Source: Mesorhizobium sp. ORS 3324
GTDB taxonomy: Bacteria > Pseudomonadota > Alphaproteobacteria > Rhizobiales > Rhizobiaceae
DNA: 40,855 nt
Direction: 5' to 3'
NCBI GenBank assembly: GCA_000824825.2
Contig: LM655247.1
Location: 1-40,855, forward strand
The notes beneath the pieces were generated by a model, which saw only the letters and a list, made by a program, of their open reading frames with translations, was not told the origin of the DNA and made no database searches. The position numbers and the translations under genes were made by a program. The first letter of the stretch is position 1. Every line of letters starts with the position of its first letter. Positions 16,551 to 24,575 of this stretch are shown in pieces.

Positions 16551-17240
16551 ATGAACATCTTTCGACGACCCACAGTCCACTACGGCAAGACACCTCAAGC
16601 GGAGACGCCTTACCAAAAGGCGGCGCAGGTCTGGGACGAGCGCATTGGCTCGGCGCGTGTCCAGGCCAGGAACTGGCGCTATATGGCCTTCGGATCGCTG
16701 ATCCTGTCGGCTGGCCTTGCCGGCTCCCTCGTCTGGCAGTCGACCCAAGGCACGGTCGTGCCCTGGGTCGTGCAGGTCGACACCCAAGGGCAGGCGCAGA
16801 CGGTCGCGCCTGCGACCACGAACTACAAGCCGAGCGACCCGCAAGTGGCTTGGCATCTTGGCCGCTTCATCGAACAGGTCCGTTCAATTCCCGCTGATCC
16901 GATCATCGTTCGGCAAAACTGGCTGCGCGCGTATGAGTGGACCACCGACCAAGGTGCGGCGGCGCTCAATGACTATGCTCGCGCCAACGAACCCTTCTCC
17001 AAGATCGGCAAGCAGCAGGTCGCGGTCGAAGTCTCTTCGGTCATCCGCGCTTCTCCCGATTCATTCCGCGTCGCCTGGACCGAGCGTCATTACGAAGACG
17101 GACAGCTATCCACCACCGAGCACTGGACCGCCATCCTGACGATCGTGATCGAGCCGCCGCGAGATGCCGAACGGCTTCGGGCCAACCCGCTTGGCATCTA
17201 CGTCAACGCCATCAACTGGTCTCGGGAGATGAGCCAATGA
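16551..17240 (+). CDS. trbF: TrbF (VirB8-like) assembly factor
   Basis: The product has 229 residues. A cytosolic N-terminus (~1-40) is followed by a single transmembrane helix (about 44-62) and a periplasmic NTF2-like domain with Trp-Leu-Arg-Ala-Tyr-Glu-Trp and Val-Ala-Trp-Thr-Glu-Arg, characteristic of TrbF. It links the inner-membrane complex to the outer core. It overlaps trbG by four bases. Confidence 0.94.
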   Translation: MNIFRRPTVHYGKTPQAETPYQKAAQVWDERIGSARVQARNWRYMAFGSLILSAGLAGSLVWQSTQGTVVPWVVQVDTQGQAQTVAPATTNYKPSDPQVAWHLGRFIEQVRSIPADPIIVRQNWLRAYEWTTDQGAAALNDYARANEPFSKIGKQQVAVEVSSVIRASPDSFRVAWTERHYEDGQLSTTEHWTAILTIVIEPPRDAERLRANPLGIYVNAINWSREMSQ

Positions 17241-18292
17241 ACCTGGATTCCTGTGTTGCCGCCACTGCGGCCTCCCGTGGATGCGCGTTCGCCGCGGTGT
17301 TGCTTTCGGGATCTTTGCTCGCGGGCTGCGCTACGCCCAAGCCTCCCCAATTTGCCTATGACGCCTATGTGCCGCCGTTGCCGGCCGCTCATCCCGTCGC
17401 AGTCGACGAGATGCCTAAGCCACCACACGTTCCACCAAGTTGGACTGCGACACGAGGTGGGGCGCTCGGCAACACGCCGATAGCGCGCGTCGAGAATGCA
17501 AACGCTGCCGCGCGTGTCGAGCCTCGACGCGAAGGTTACTACAACGCCATACAGATATATCCGTGGAGCGAAGGGGCTCTCTACCAGGTCTATGCCGCGC
17601 CAGGGCAGGTAACAGATATCGCGCTCGAGCCCGGCGAGAGCCTGACGGGCACCGGCCCGATTGCGGCGGGCGACACCGCGCGCTGGATAATCGGCGACAC
17701 GCAGAGCGGTGCAGGGACGAGCCGGCGCGTCCATGTGCTGGTGAAACCTTCGCGCGCTGACATCACCACCAATCTTGTCATCACGACCGACCGGCGCAGC
17801 TACATGCTCGAGCTGCGGGCAGGCGACAAGCCCTACATGCCGGCGGTGGCCTGGGCCTATCCAGCTCGGGCAGATGGAAAGCAGCAGTCCGTTCCCGTTA
17901 CGCCGATAATGCCCGATCTTGCGGTGCGCAACTACCGCTATGGCCTTGCAGGCGACATGCCACCCTGGAGGCCCGTCGCCGTCTATGACGATGGCAGGCG
18001 CGTTTATGTCGAGTTTCCACGCGGGATCGTGCAGGGCGAAATGCCGCCGATCTTCGTCATCGGTCCGGATGGCGAAGCCCAGATCGTCAATAGCCGGGTC
18101 TTCCAAAACATCTTGATCGTCGACCGCCTTTTTGGCGCCGCCGAACTACGCCTGGGCAGCGGCAAACTCCAACAAACCGTACGCATCCTGCGGAGCGAGG
18201 GGATCAAGATGGACCGACGATCCTGGATGCCAGCCTTCGTGGCTGCGTCGAAAGTCAGCAACGAGCCGAGGCAGCGGGGAGGGCAGGAGTGA
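17237..18292 (+). CDS. trbG: TrbG (VirB9-like) outer-core protein
   Basis: The product has 351 residues. A lipoprotein signal with lipobox Leu-Leu-Ala-Gly-Cys puts the lipidated Cys at about residue 31. A Pro-rich segment follows, then the N-terminal VirB9/TrbG domain (Ile-Tyr-Pro-Trp-Ser-Glu-Gly-Ala-Leu-Tyr-Gln-Val-Tyr near 110) and the C-terminal beta domain (Arg-Val-Tyr-Val-Glu-Phe-Pro near 255, ending Arg-Ile-Leu-Arg). It builds the outer-membrane core with TrbI. The stop overlaps the trbI ATG (TGATG). Confidence 0.94.
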   Translation: MNLDSCVAATAASRGCAFAAVLLSGSLLAGCATPKPPQFAYDAYVPPLPAAHPVAVDEMPKPPHVPPSWTATRGGALGNTPIARVENANAAARVEPRREGYYNAIQIYPWSEGALYQVYAAPGQVTDIALEPGESLTGTGPIAAGDTARWIIGDTQSGAGTSRRVHVLVKPSRADITTNLVITTDRRSYMLELRAGDKPYMPAVAWAYPARADGKQQSVPVTPIMPDLAVRNYRYGLAGDMPPWRPVAVYDDGRRVYVEFPRGIVQGEMPPIFVIGPDGEAQIVNSRVFQNILIVDRLFGAAELRLGSGKLQQTVRILRSEGIKMDRRSWMPAFVAASKVSNEPRQRGGQE

Positions 18293-19437
18293 TGAACGAG
18301 AACCAAACCGCCGCGGCGCCGATGCGACTTCGCGCCGAATTGCCGCGGGTGACCCGTCTGTCGCGCAAAGCGCTCGCAGGCATCGGCTGCGTCGCCTCGC
18401 TCGGCATCGGCGGCGCACTGATATACGCCCTCCAGAGCCGCGATATCAACACTGACGGTAAGGAGCTCTATTCGACGTCCAATCGCCAGCCTGCCGACGG
18501 TCTGGCTGGCCTGCCACGCGATTATACCGGTCCGATCCTTGGACCGCCGCTGCCCGGCGATCTCGGCCGGCCGCTGCTTGATGCTCGCAACAAGGTGCAG
18601 CCTGTGGTGCCGCCGATAACGGCAACACCAACGGTCGACGAGGCCGAACAACATCGGCGAGCTGAGGAGGAGGCAGCCCGCACCTCGCGCGTCTTCTTCC
18701 AGACTGCGGCTGCAACCGGGGCCGCCGCCAAACCCGCGGGCAGTGTTGCTGTGCCACCCGATTTTTCCGGTCTGGGTCCTGCCGGCCAAACACCGCAGGA
18801 CCGCCAACTCGCCTTCCTCAATGCTGCCGCCGATCGGCGCACGGTGGCGCCTGACCGAGTCGTCCCTCCGGCATCGCCCTATGTGCTTCAGGCCGGAGCC
18901 GTCATACCAGCCGCTCTCATCACTGGCATCCGTTCGGACCTGCCGGGGCAGATCACGGCGCAGGTGACGCAGAACGTCTACGACAGTCCGACCGGACGGG
19001 CGCTTCTGATCCCGCAGGGCACCCGAATGGTCGGTCAGTACGACAACGCAGTCGGGTTCGGGCAACGACGCGTGCTGCTTGTTTGGAGCAGGCTCATTTT
19101 CCCGAACGGCCGCTCGATTGTTCTAGAGAGGCAACCTGGCGCGGACGGGCAGGGCTATGCCGGCCTGGAGGACGGCGTCGACTATCACTGGAGCGAACTC
19201 TTCAAGGCGGCCGCGCTCTCGACCATACTCAGCGTTGGGGCGCAGGCTGGCTCATCGGGCGAGCAGAGCGACATCGTGCGCGCCTTGCGAAGCGGCGCTT
19301 CCGATAGCGTCAGCCAGGTCGGGCAGCAGATCGTCCAGCGCCAGCTCGAAATAGAGCCGACGCTGACGATACGGCCGGGTTTCCCAGTACGCGTGCTCGT
19401 GACGCGCGATCTCATGCTCGAACCCTACGGAGGATGA
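18292..19437 (+). CDS. trbI: TrbI (VirB10-like) channel protein
   Basis: The product has 381 residues from the ATG at 18292 (GTG at 18289 possible). A cytosolic N-terminus, one inner-membrane helix (~26-46), a Pro/Ala-rich periplasmic spacer (~60-190) and a C-terminal VirB10/TrbI beta-barrel domain are visible: Leu-Gln-Ala-Gly-Ala-Val-Ile-Pro-Ala near 200, Leu-Ile-Pro-Gln-Gly-Thr-Arg near 240, and Pro-Gly-Phe-Pro-Val-Arg-Val-Leu-Val near the end. It spans both membranes and transmits the energy signal. It ends the core trb set. Confidence 0.95.
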   Translation: MNENQTAAAPMRLRAELPRVTRLSRKALAGIGCVASLGIGGALIYALQSRDINTDGKELYSTSNRQPADGLAGLPRDYTGPILGPPLPGDLGRPLLDARNKVQPVVPPITATPTVDEAEQHRRAEEEAARTSRVFFQTAAATGAAAKPAGSVAVPPDFSGLGPAGQTPQDRQLAFLNAAADRRTVAPDRVVPPASPYVLQAGAVIPAALITGIRSDLPGQITAQVTQNVYDSPTGRALLIPQGTRMVGQYDNAVGFGQRRVLLVWSRLIFPNGRSIVLERQPGADGQGYAGLEDGVDYHWSELFKAAALSTILSVGAQAGSSGEQSDIVRALRSGASDSVSQVGQQIVQRQLEIEPTLTIRPGFPVRVLVTRDLMLEPYGG

Positions 19438-19439
19438 AA

Positions 19440-19667
19440 TGGTCAAGCTAAAGCTGGCGCCCATTGCCGACGACAAGCCTGTCAAAGTTGCCCGCATGCC
19501 TTCATCGCGACTTGGCCAGATACGCCGAGATCCTTGGAGATGAAGCGGGCCAACCGTCCAGCGATCCCCTACGCCTGATCGTGCCCATGCTTGAGCGCTT
19601 CATGGCGACGGATCGCGGCTTCGCCAAGGCCAAGCAAGAGCCGAAGGGTCTGGCCCAGACCCGCTGA
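19440..19667 (+). pseudogene. DUF2274 gene, frameshifted
   Basis: DUF2274 proteins of about 75 residues commonly follow trbI. Here the ATG at 19440 opens the expected start (Lys-Leu-Lys-Leu-Ala-Pro-Ile-Ala-Asp-Asp-Lys-Pro-Val-Lys-Val). From 19487 the expected continuation (Leu-Pro-Ala-Cys-Leu-His-Arg-Asp-Leu-Ala-Arg-Tyr-Ala-Glu) is in another frame and runs to the stop at 19667. About four residues are missing at the junction, consistent with a deletion of roughly 11 bases. The first frame ends after about 34 codons. The protein is probably not made. Confidence 0.75.
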
Positions 19668-19737
19668 GCACGGGATGACCCACTACTCGTTCATATGTGG
19701 GAATGGGAACTGGCAGTTTTTGGTGAAATAACTCGGG

Positions 19738-20637
19738 TTATCGCGTGAATGCTGAAAGAATTGCCTCAAGTGAGACCTCTAATGAGTTCGAAAACGTCCT
19801 GCCTTTCTGCCAGACCGCCACATAGTGATAGAGCGCTGAGGGTTCTACCGGCTTGGCCTCCAGCTCGAACGCTGAATATTCTCGCGCGATTATCTCGTTG
19901 GTGATCGAGACGCCAAGGCCTGCCGAAACAAAGCCGACCTCGTGTCCGTTGGAGTCGTACTCCACCAATATGTCTGGCTCGACGCCAGCGAAACGCAGCG
20001 CGTTGAAGTTCATTTGATGCGAAGCAAATTGAGGGTCGATATCGACGATCGTTTCTCCGGCAAGGTCATGCGCCTCGATGCATGACAGTTTCGAGAAGCG
20101 ATGCTTGGGATGAAAGATACACACGTTGCGCGCTGATCCGATCGGCGCCCATTCGAACAGCCGAGGGTCCAGGGGCAATCGGGAGATCCCGAGATCTGCA
20201 CGCCCGGACAGGACGTGCTCGCCGATCTGCTCGTAGCTTCCAGAAATCGATCGGACGGTTGAGGCCGTCTGCGATCGGATAAGAGCCACAACCCTTGGCA
20301 AGGTGACGAAGCCGAAGACAGGAGGTGCTGCAATTGCGATCTGCTGCCGCTCCTCGTTCTTCATTGCGAAAATCGAAGCTTCCAGTCGATCCAAGGATGT
20401 CAGGGCCAGTTCGACGTTGCGCAGGAGTTCCCAGGCTTCGCGCGACGGAACGATGCGGTTGGTTGACCTCTCGAAGAGTGAAATGCCGAGCGAAATCTCA
20501 AGTTGCTTCACCTGCTGACTTACTGCGGGTTGGCTTATCCCGAGTGTGGCAGCTGCACGCCTTGTCGATCCGGCCCGCAGCACCTCTCGAAAGATCTGCA
20601 ATTGTCGGAGCTTCAGGCCGCTCTGCAGCAACTCCAT
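19738..20637 (-). CDS. LysR-family transcriptional regulator
   Basis: The product has 299 residues from the ATG at 20637. Residues ~8-67 form the winged helix-turn-helix (Leu-Arg-Gln-Leu-Gln-Ile-Phe, Gly-Ser-Thr-Arg-Arg-Ala-Ala-Ala, Ile-Ser-Gln-Pro-Ala-Val-Ser-Gln-Gln). The rest is a periplasmic-binding-like effector domain with Gly-Arg-Ala-Asp-Leu-Gly-Ile near 168 and Val-Ser-Ala-Gly-Leu-Gly-Val-Ser near 245. It is divergent from the XRE gene at 20815, so the 177-bp gap may hold a shared control region. Its likely targets are the nearby transport genes; the inducer is unknown. Confidence 0.93.
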   Translation of the reverse strand: MELLQSGLKLRQLQIFREVLRAGSTRRAAATLGISQPAVSQQVKQLEISLGISLFERSTNRIVPSREAWELLRNVELALTSLDRLEASIFAMKNEERQQIAIAAPPVFGFVTLPRVVALIRSQTASTVRSISGSYEQIGEHVLSGRADLGISRLPLDPRLFEWAPIGSARNVCIFHPKHRFSKLSCIEAHDLAGETIVDIDPQFASHQMNFNALRFAGVEPDILVEYDSNGHEVGFVSAGLGVSITNEIIAREYSAFELEAKPVEPSALYHYVAVWQKGRTFSNSLEVSLEAILSAFTR

Positions 20638-20763
20638 TTTGCACCTTTCCCCTGAACGCCGACCCCCTGGCAAGTTGACTGAGCGAACCGAGGTGAGAAT
20701 TGGATCGGACCCGAGCGCCCTAAAACTTGGGTCGCCAAGCGACCTCAGAATCTATCACAATAT

Positions 20764-20779
20764 AGTCACTATAGTGACT
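20764..20779. promoter_or_regulatory. Perfect 16-bp palindrome, likely XRE operator
   Basis: AGTCACTATAGTGACT is a perfect palindrome ending 35 bases before the ATG of the XRE gene at 20815. It resembles C-box operators of restriction-modification controller proteins, whose half-sites use GACT/AGTC with a central TATAG. It is the best candidate for autoregulation of the downstream gene. A LysR site for the divergent gene is the alternative. Confidence 0.55.
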
Positions 20780-20814
20780 GGTAAAGAGGATGGTTTGCTT
20801 GTCGCTATGCGCGC

Positions 20815-21036
20815 ATGCGCCTTGCGGTAATTTTTGGAGCAAATGTTCGTAGAGTCCGGCAAGAGCGCGGCATGACCCTGGAATCACTGGCAACCGAGGC
20901 CGGCCTTGCGTACAGCTACATGGGTGGCATCGAACGGGGGCAGAGAAACCCTTCTCTTGACGTGGCGGAGAGGATCGCAGAGGTCCTGGGGAGCGATCCG
21001 GCCACATTGTTTTGTCAGCCTCCTAAGTCAAAATAG
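20815..21036 (+). CDS. Small XRE-type regulator (controller-protein-like)
   Basis: The product has 73 residues, essentially one helix-turn-helix: Phe-Gly-Ala-Asn-Val-Arg-Arg-Val-Arg near 7-15, then Leu-Ala-Thr-Glu-Ala-Gly-Leu-Ala-Tyr-Ser-Tyr, and Ile-Glu-Arg-Gly-Gln-Arg-Asn-Pro-Ser-Leu near 39-48. Length and motif match C proteins that time restriction-modification genes, and many orphan regulators. No restriction or methylase gene is in the window. A palindromic operator lies just upstream. It is the first of three similar genes. Confidence 0.85.
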   Translation: MRLAVIFGANVRRVRQERGMTLESLATEAGLAYSYMGGIERGQRNPSLDVAERIAEVLGSDPATLFCQPPKSK

Positions 21037-21319
21037 TCGAACACCAAACGCGGTGACGCCCGACTAGCGTTGGCAGCTTTTGCGCAACGGTGCCGAGACG
21101 AAGCACGTCTTCCTCAGATCAGCCGTTTACATATTTTTAGATCAGGCTCACCGGCCTTTCCGAGCCCATCTTGCGGCGGCTGAGTGCCGACCGCGAAGAG
21201 AAGCAAGACCCCGAGCGGGAGATCTCCTGTCCAAAACCAATCACGGACCCTGCTCTCCAATGTCGTTTGTAGAGAATACTCCGTGGTTAAATACTCTGCA
21301 AGGCGCTGCTTTCGGATCC

Positions 21320-21568
21320 ATGGAAATCCGAGAAGCGTTTGCTCGAAACCTAAGGGCGTTGCGGCGGGCCAAAGGCCTGTCACAGGAAGAGCTTGCGCAC
21401 CAGGCAGGGATCGATCGCACCTATATCAGTGCGTTGGAACGCAACGTGTATAATGCCAGCATTGACGTCGTTGACCGGCTCGCTGAAGTGCTGGGCGTAG
21501 ACGCTGCAGAATTACTGAAGCGACCCTCAGCTGATCTGCGGAGATCGAAGTCTGAGCTTGATGAATAG
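21320..21568 (+). CDS. Small XRE-type regulator, second copy
   Basis: The product has 82 residues from the ATG at 21320. An in-frame ATG at 21260 would add 20 residues without typical helix-turn-helix content. The domain spans ~1-66: Phe-Ala-Arg-Asn-Leu-Arg-Ala-Leu-Arg-Arg, Ser-Gln-Glu-Glu-Leu-Ala-His-Gln-Ala-Gly, Tyr-Ile-Ser-Ala-Leu-Glu-Arg. A basic, Ser-rich tail follows. The 283 bases before it carry two AATACTC repeats (21275-21281, 21290-21296), possible binding sites. Its end overlaps the third XRE gene by eight bases. Confidence 0.82.
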   Translation: MEIREAFARNLRALRRAKGLSQEELAHQAGIDRTYISALERNVYNASIDVVDRLAEVLGVDAAELLKRPSADLRRSKSELDE

Positions 21569-21815
21569 AGAAGTTGAAGTCGCGATCTTCCAGCGCATGG
21601 ATATGCGCAAATTGGTCGGCCGGAACTTCGCCCGCCTGCGTCGAGAGAAGGGCTTGACCCAGGAAGAAGTCGAGGCGCGTTCCGGCTTCAGCCAGCAGTA
21701 TCTCAGCGGCCTGGAGCGTGGCCGGAGGAATCCGACCGTGATCACCCTCTATGAATTGGCTCAGGCCCTCGGTGTCGGCCACGTCGAATTGGTTAGGCCT
21801 GACAATGATCAGTGA
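21561..21815 (+). CDS. Small XRE-type regulator, third copy
   Basis: The product has 84 residues from the ATG at 21561 (a TTG at 21558 is possible). The helix-turn-helix spans ~17-76: Val-Gly-Arg-Asn-Phe-Ala-Arg-Leu-Arg-Arg, Thr-Gln-Glu-Glu-Val-Glu-Ala-Arg-Ser-Gly, Tyr-Leu-Ser-Gly-Leu-Glu-Arg-Gly-Arg-Arg-Asn-Pro. It is translationally coupled to the second XRE gene by an eight-base overlap. It is closer in motif to the first copy (Gly-x-Arg-Asn-Pro) than to the second. Hetero-oligomers of the three are conceivable. Confidence 0.85.
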   Translation: MNREVEVAIFQRMDMRKLVGRNFARLRREKGLTQEEVEARSGFSQQYLSGLERGRRNPTVITLYELAQALGVGHVELVRPDNDQ

Positions 21816-22160
21816 TTGAAAACTGTGGCGAGGATCACATCCCCATTAGCGATCGGACGAGGCCGAGATCAGCCGGTCGGCGGAATTTTTCAGAGGTCAG
21901 AGTGCCGAGACTGTCGCAGGAAGGCAGAAAATCCACCACCTTAATGTTGCCGAATCTGAGCAAGAGGGCGTGTATAATCGCCCATTATAGCTATATTTTT
22001 GAAAATTATAGATTGCGAAAAAAGAGACAACCGATAGGTTTAGGCAAATTCTGCGAAATTGTTCGCAGATGCTCCCTAGGTTAGCTTCGCAGTGATAGGC
22101 GATAATCTGCAGGTATTGCGCTGAAAACGCGCCGTACGTTGCGAAGTTGCGGACCGGTGG
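21816..22160. promoter_or_regulatory. AT-rich control region before the ABC permease genes
   Basis: No gene is supported in these 345 bases. The stretch near 21975-22030 is markedly AT-rich compared with the neighbourhood. It holds a 10-bp palindrome TATAGCTATA (21986-21995) and two ATTATAG direct repeats (21984-21990, 22005-22011) spaced two helical turns apart. TATAG recalls the palindrome before the first XRE gene, so this is a candidate promoter and operator for the transport genes. Confidence 0.45.
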
Positions 22161-22829
22161 ATGAACTCAATGCATGGTTTTGCCGCTCAGTTTGCTGCCG
22201 CCTTTGTAGTCACCGTGACCCTTGGTCTTGTCAGCGGGTTCCTCGGCACGGTGTTTGGGCTTTTGTTGGCCATATCAAAGAGCTCGCCCACTGCCCGGTT
22301 CAAAGCTGCGGTGACGGCCTACACGACGGTCGTTCGCGGTGTTCCGGAGCTCCTCATTATCCTGCTCATCTACTTTGGGGGAACCATCTTCGCCAGCAAG
22401 GTCGCCGGCAGATATGTGGAAGTGAATGCTTTTACCGCTGGGGTGATCGCGCTCACCGTCGTCTTCAGCGGTTATGCCACTGAAGTTTTCCGTGGGGCGA
22501 TTGCGGCCGTACCGGCGGGACAGGCAGAGGCGGCGAAGTCGCTTGGCTTGAATGCCTGGCAGCAATGGGCATTCGTCATTGGTCCGCAGATGCTGCGGCT
22601 GGCATTGCCCGCCTACGGCAATCTTTGGATATCGCTCTTCAAGGATACCGCGCTGGTTTCGATCGTCGGGCTGACCGACATCATGCGCGTAGCCTTTGTC
22701 GGCGCCGGATCGCTGCGCGCGCCCTTGACTTTCTATCTTGCGGCGTCCGCCCTCTATCTTTCGTTGACGACGATCACTCTTGTGTCGATCCGGTTGGCGG
22801 AGCGGCGCTACCTGGCTCTCGGGCAATAG
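22161..22829 (+). CDS. Polar amino-acid ABC transporter permease
   Basis: The product has 222 residues, a HisQ/HisM-family inner-membrane permease. Hydrophobic helices lie near 10-40, 55-80, 90-110, 150-175 and 190-215. The segment Val-Val-Arg-Gly-Val-Pro-Glu-Leu-Leu is the standard motif after the first helices. The EAA loop that contacts the ATPase is Gln-Ala-Glu-Ala-Ala-Lys-Ser-Leu-Gly-Leu near 119-128. It is followed 12 bases later by a second permease. The site before the start (GGTGG) is weak. The substrate is probably an amino acid or related compound. Confidence 0.93.
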   Translation: MNSMHGFAAQFAAAFVVTVTLGLVSGFLGTVFGLLLAISKSSPTARFKAAVTAYTTVVRGVPELLIILLIYFGGTIFASKVAGRYVEVNAFTAGVIALTVVFSGYATEVFRGAIAAVPAGQAEAAKSLGLNAWQQWAFVIGPQMLRLALPAYGNLWISLFKDTALVSIVGLTDIMRVAFVGAGSLRAPLTFYLAASALYLSLTTITLVSIRLAERRYLALGQ

Positions 22830-22841
22830 AGGGGCGCCGCG

Positions 22842-23591
22842 ATGAACTTAAGCCTGATGGTCGACGCCATGATGGTCCTGCCGTCAGGCATCGGCCTCAC
22901 TCTCACCCTGACGGTTCTGTCGCTGTCGGCGGGATTTCTGTTGTCGGTGCCTTTGGCTTTTGTCCGCGCATTTGGCCGCCCAGGCCTGTCCCTAGCCGTG
23001 CTGGCCTACACCTATGTCATTCGCGGAACACCCATGCTCGTGCAGCTCTTCCTGCTTTATTACGGTCTGGGTCAGATCGAAGCAGTGAGAGCGAGCGCCT
23101 TTTGGGTGGTCCTGCGAGATCCATTCTGGTGCGCCTTGCTTGCTTTTTCACTGAACAGCGCAGCCCACACCACCGAGATCCTGTGCCGTGGTCTCCAGTC
23201 CGTGCCGAAGGGTGTCATCGAGGCTGCCGTGGCGCTTGGCCTCAAACGCATCCAGATCGCCCGCCTTGTCACCTTCCCGATCGCTTTCAGGATATCGCTC
23301 CCGGCTTACGGCAATGAAGTGGTGGGCATGATCAAGGGCTCGTCCCTGGCGAGCACCGTAACGCTGCTTGAGATAACTGGCATGGCCCGACAGCTTGTGT
23401 CGTCGACGTTCGCGCCATACGAGATCTTTATTGTCGCGGGAGCGATCTATCTAGCGCTCACGACGCTCGCCGTGAAGGCGACGCAGTTCCTGGAACGGCG
23501 GCTTTCGACACACAACCATCCAAGACAGCGACGCAAGGTACGGTTCCGCCCGGCTCTGCCTAACCACGAGATCACGACACCCGTGCCGTGA
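22842..23591 (+). CDS. Second polar amino-acid ABC transporter permease
   Basis: The product has 249 residues. It pairs with the preceding permease. Tyr-Val-Ile-Arg-Gly-Thr-Pro-Met-Leu-Val-Gln-Leu-Phe-Leu is the family signature near 58-71. The EAA loop reads Val-Ile-Glu-Ala-Ala-Val-Ala-Leu-Gly-Leu near 126-135. The C-terminal ~25 residues are basic, longer than usual. The two permeases form a heterodimeric channel. The site GGGGCGCCGCG precedes the ATG. No ATPase gene follows. Confidence 0.93.
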   Translation: MNLSLMVDAMMVLPSGIGLTLTLTVLSLSAGFLLSVPLAFVRAFGRPGLSLAVLAYTYVIRGTPMLVQLFLLYYGLGQIEAVRASAFWVVLRDPFWCALLAFSLNSAAHTTEILCRGLQSVPKGVIEAAVALGLKRIQIARLVTFPIAFRISLPAYGNEVVGMIKGSSLASTVTLLEITGMARQLVSSTFAPYEIFIVAGAIYLALTTLAVKATQFLERRLSTHNHPRQRRKVRFRPALPNHEITTPVP

Positions 23592-23646
23592 CGCCGCAGC
23601 TTTGCGGCTGACCTTCCCATCGACCCTAAAACAAAAGAGGTGCCTC

Positions 23647-24495
23647 ATGCGCATTCGCTTGGCTATTGCCGTTTTTATCGCCTGCGTAATTGCAGCCTTC
23701 CCAGCTCGGTCCGGGACAGACAGAACGATATCAATCGCCACCGAAGGCGCATCGCCGCCCTGGGACGGGACCGACGCGAACGGCAATCTTTACGGGTTCG
23801 ATGTCGATGTCGGTCTGGAACTGTGCAATCGCATGAAGGTCAAATGCAGCTTCGTCGCCCAGGATTGGGACGGGATCATTCCCGCACTGCTCGTCGGCAA
23901 GTACGACGTCATCATGTCCGGCATGGCCATCACCGAAAAGCGTAAGCAGCAGATCGCCTTCTCCATCCCCTACGCCGCCGGCTTCAACCAATTCGTCGTG
24001 CGCAAGGCGCTTGGGCTCGATGCCGGCGACACCAAGCAAAAGGTCAACCTCTCAACCATCGGTGACAAGGAGAAGGCAACCATTGAGCGGGTCAGGTCGA
24101 CCCTCAGCGGCAAAGCCATCGGTGTGCTTCGTTCATCGAACTCGGAGGCTGTCGTCAAGCAACTCCTCGGCGATGTCGTGAGCATTCGCAGCTATGACAG
24201 CCTAGATAACCTTAAGCTCGATCTTGCTGCCGGGCGCGTCGACGGCGGTCTCGCCGACTATTTCACATGGCGCGATTTCCTGGAGACCGCTGATGGTTCC
24301 GGTGCCGTTTTCTTCGGTCCGGAACTGAAGGGCGGCCTTTGGGGGCCGGGCGTAGGCGCGGGCATGCGCAAGGACGACACCGAGTTGGTCAACAAGTTCA
24401 ATGCGGCGATCGAGGCAGCAACCAAGGACGGAACGATCAAGGCACTGAGCCTGAAGTGGTTCAAGGCGGATATCGCTCCAGCCGTATCGAAATAG
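23647..24495 (+). CDS. Amino-acid ABC transporter substrate-binding protein
   Basis: The product has 282 residues from the ATG at 23647, preceded by AAAAGAGGTG. A TTG frame from 23602 has no site. A signal peptide covers ~1-23. The mature protein has the SBP family 3 pattern: Thr-Glu-Gly-Ala-Ser-Pro-Pro-Trp, Gly-Phe-Asp-Val-Asp-Val-Gly-Leu, Trp-Asp-Gly-Ile-Ile-Pro-Ala-Leu, Asp-Val-Ile-Met-Ser-Gly-Met-Ala-Ile-Thr near 90-100. An insertion with Lys/Glu-rich sequence lies near 125-150. It captures the ligand in the periplasm for the two permeases upstream. Confidence 0.93.
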   Translation: MRIRLAIAVFIACVIAAFPARSGTDRTISIATEGASPPWDGTDANGNLYGFDVDVGLELCNRMKVKCSFVAQDWDGIIPALLVGKYDVIMSGMAITEKRKQQIAFSIPYAAGFNQFVVRKALGLDAGDTKQKVNLSTIGDKEKATIERVRSTLSGKAIGVLRSSNSEAVVKQLLGDVVSIRSYDSLDNLKLDLAAGRVDGGLADYFTWRDFLETADGSGAVFFGPELKGGLWGPGVGAGMRKDDTELVNKFNAAIEAATKDGTIKALSLKWFKADIAPAVSK

Positions 24496-24575
24496 CCGAG
24501 ACACCGGGCTCCACTTCGATCTGGCGTCGGAAACGTGCCGGCGCCACAACTTTCACAACCCACAGAGCAAGTTCG

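Noticed and set aside
17198..19065. Two long minus-strand frames opposite trbG and trbI
   Set aside because: They are antisense to genes with unmistakable family motifs and tight operon spacing.
20764..21815. Restriction-modification operon
   Set aside because: The controller-like regulators are present, but no methylase or endonuclease gene lies in the window.
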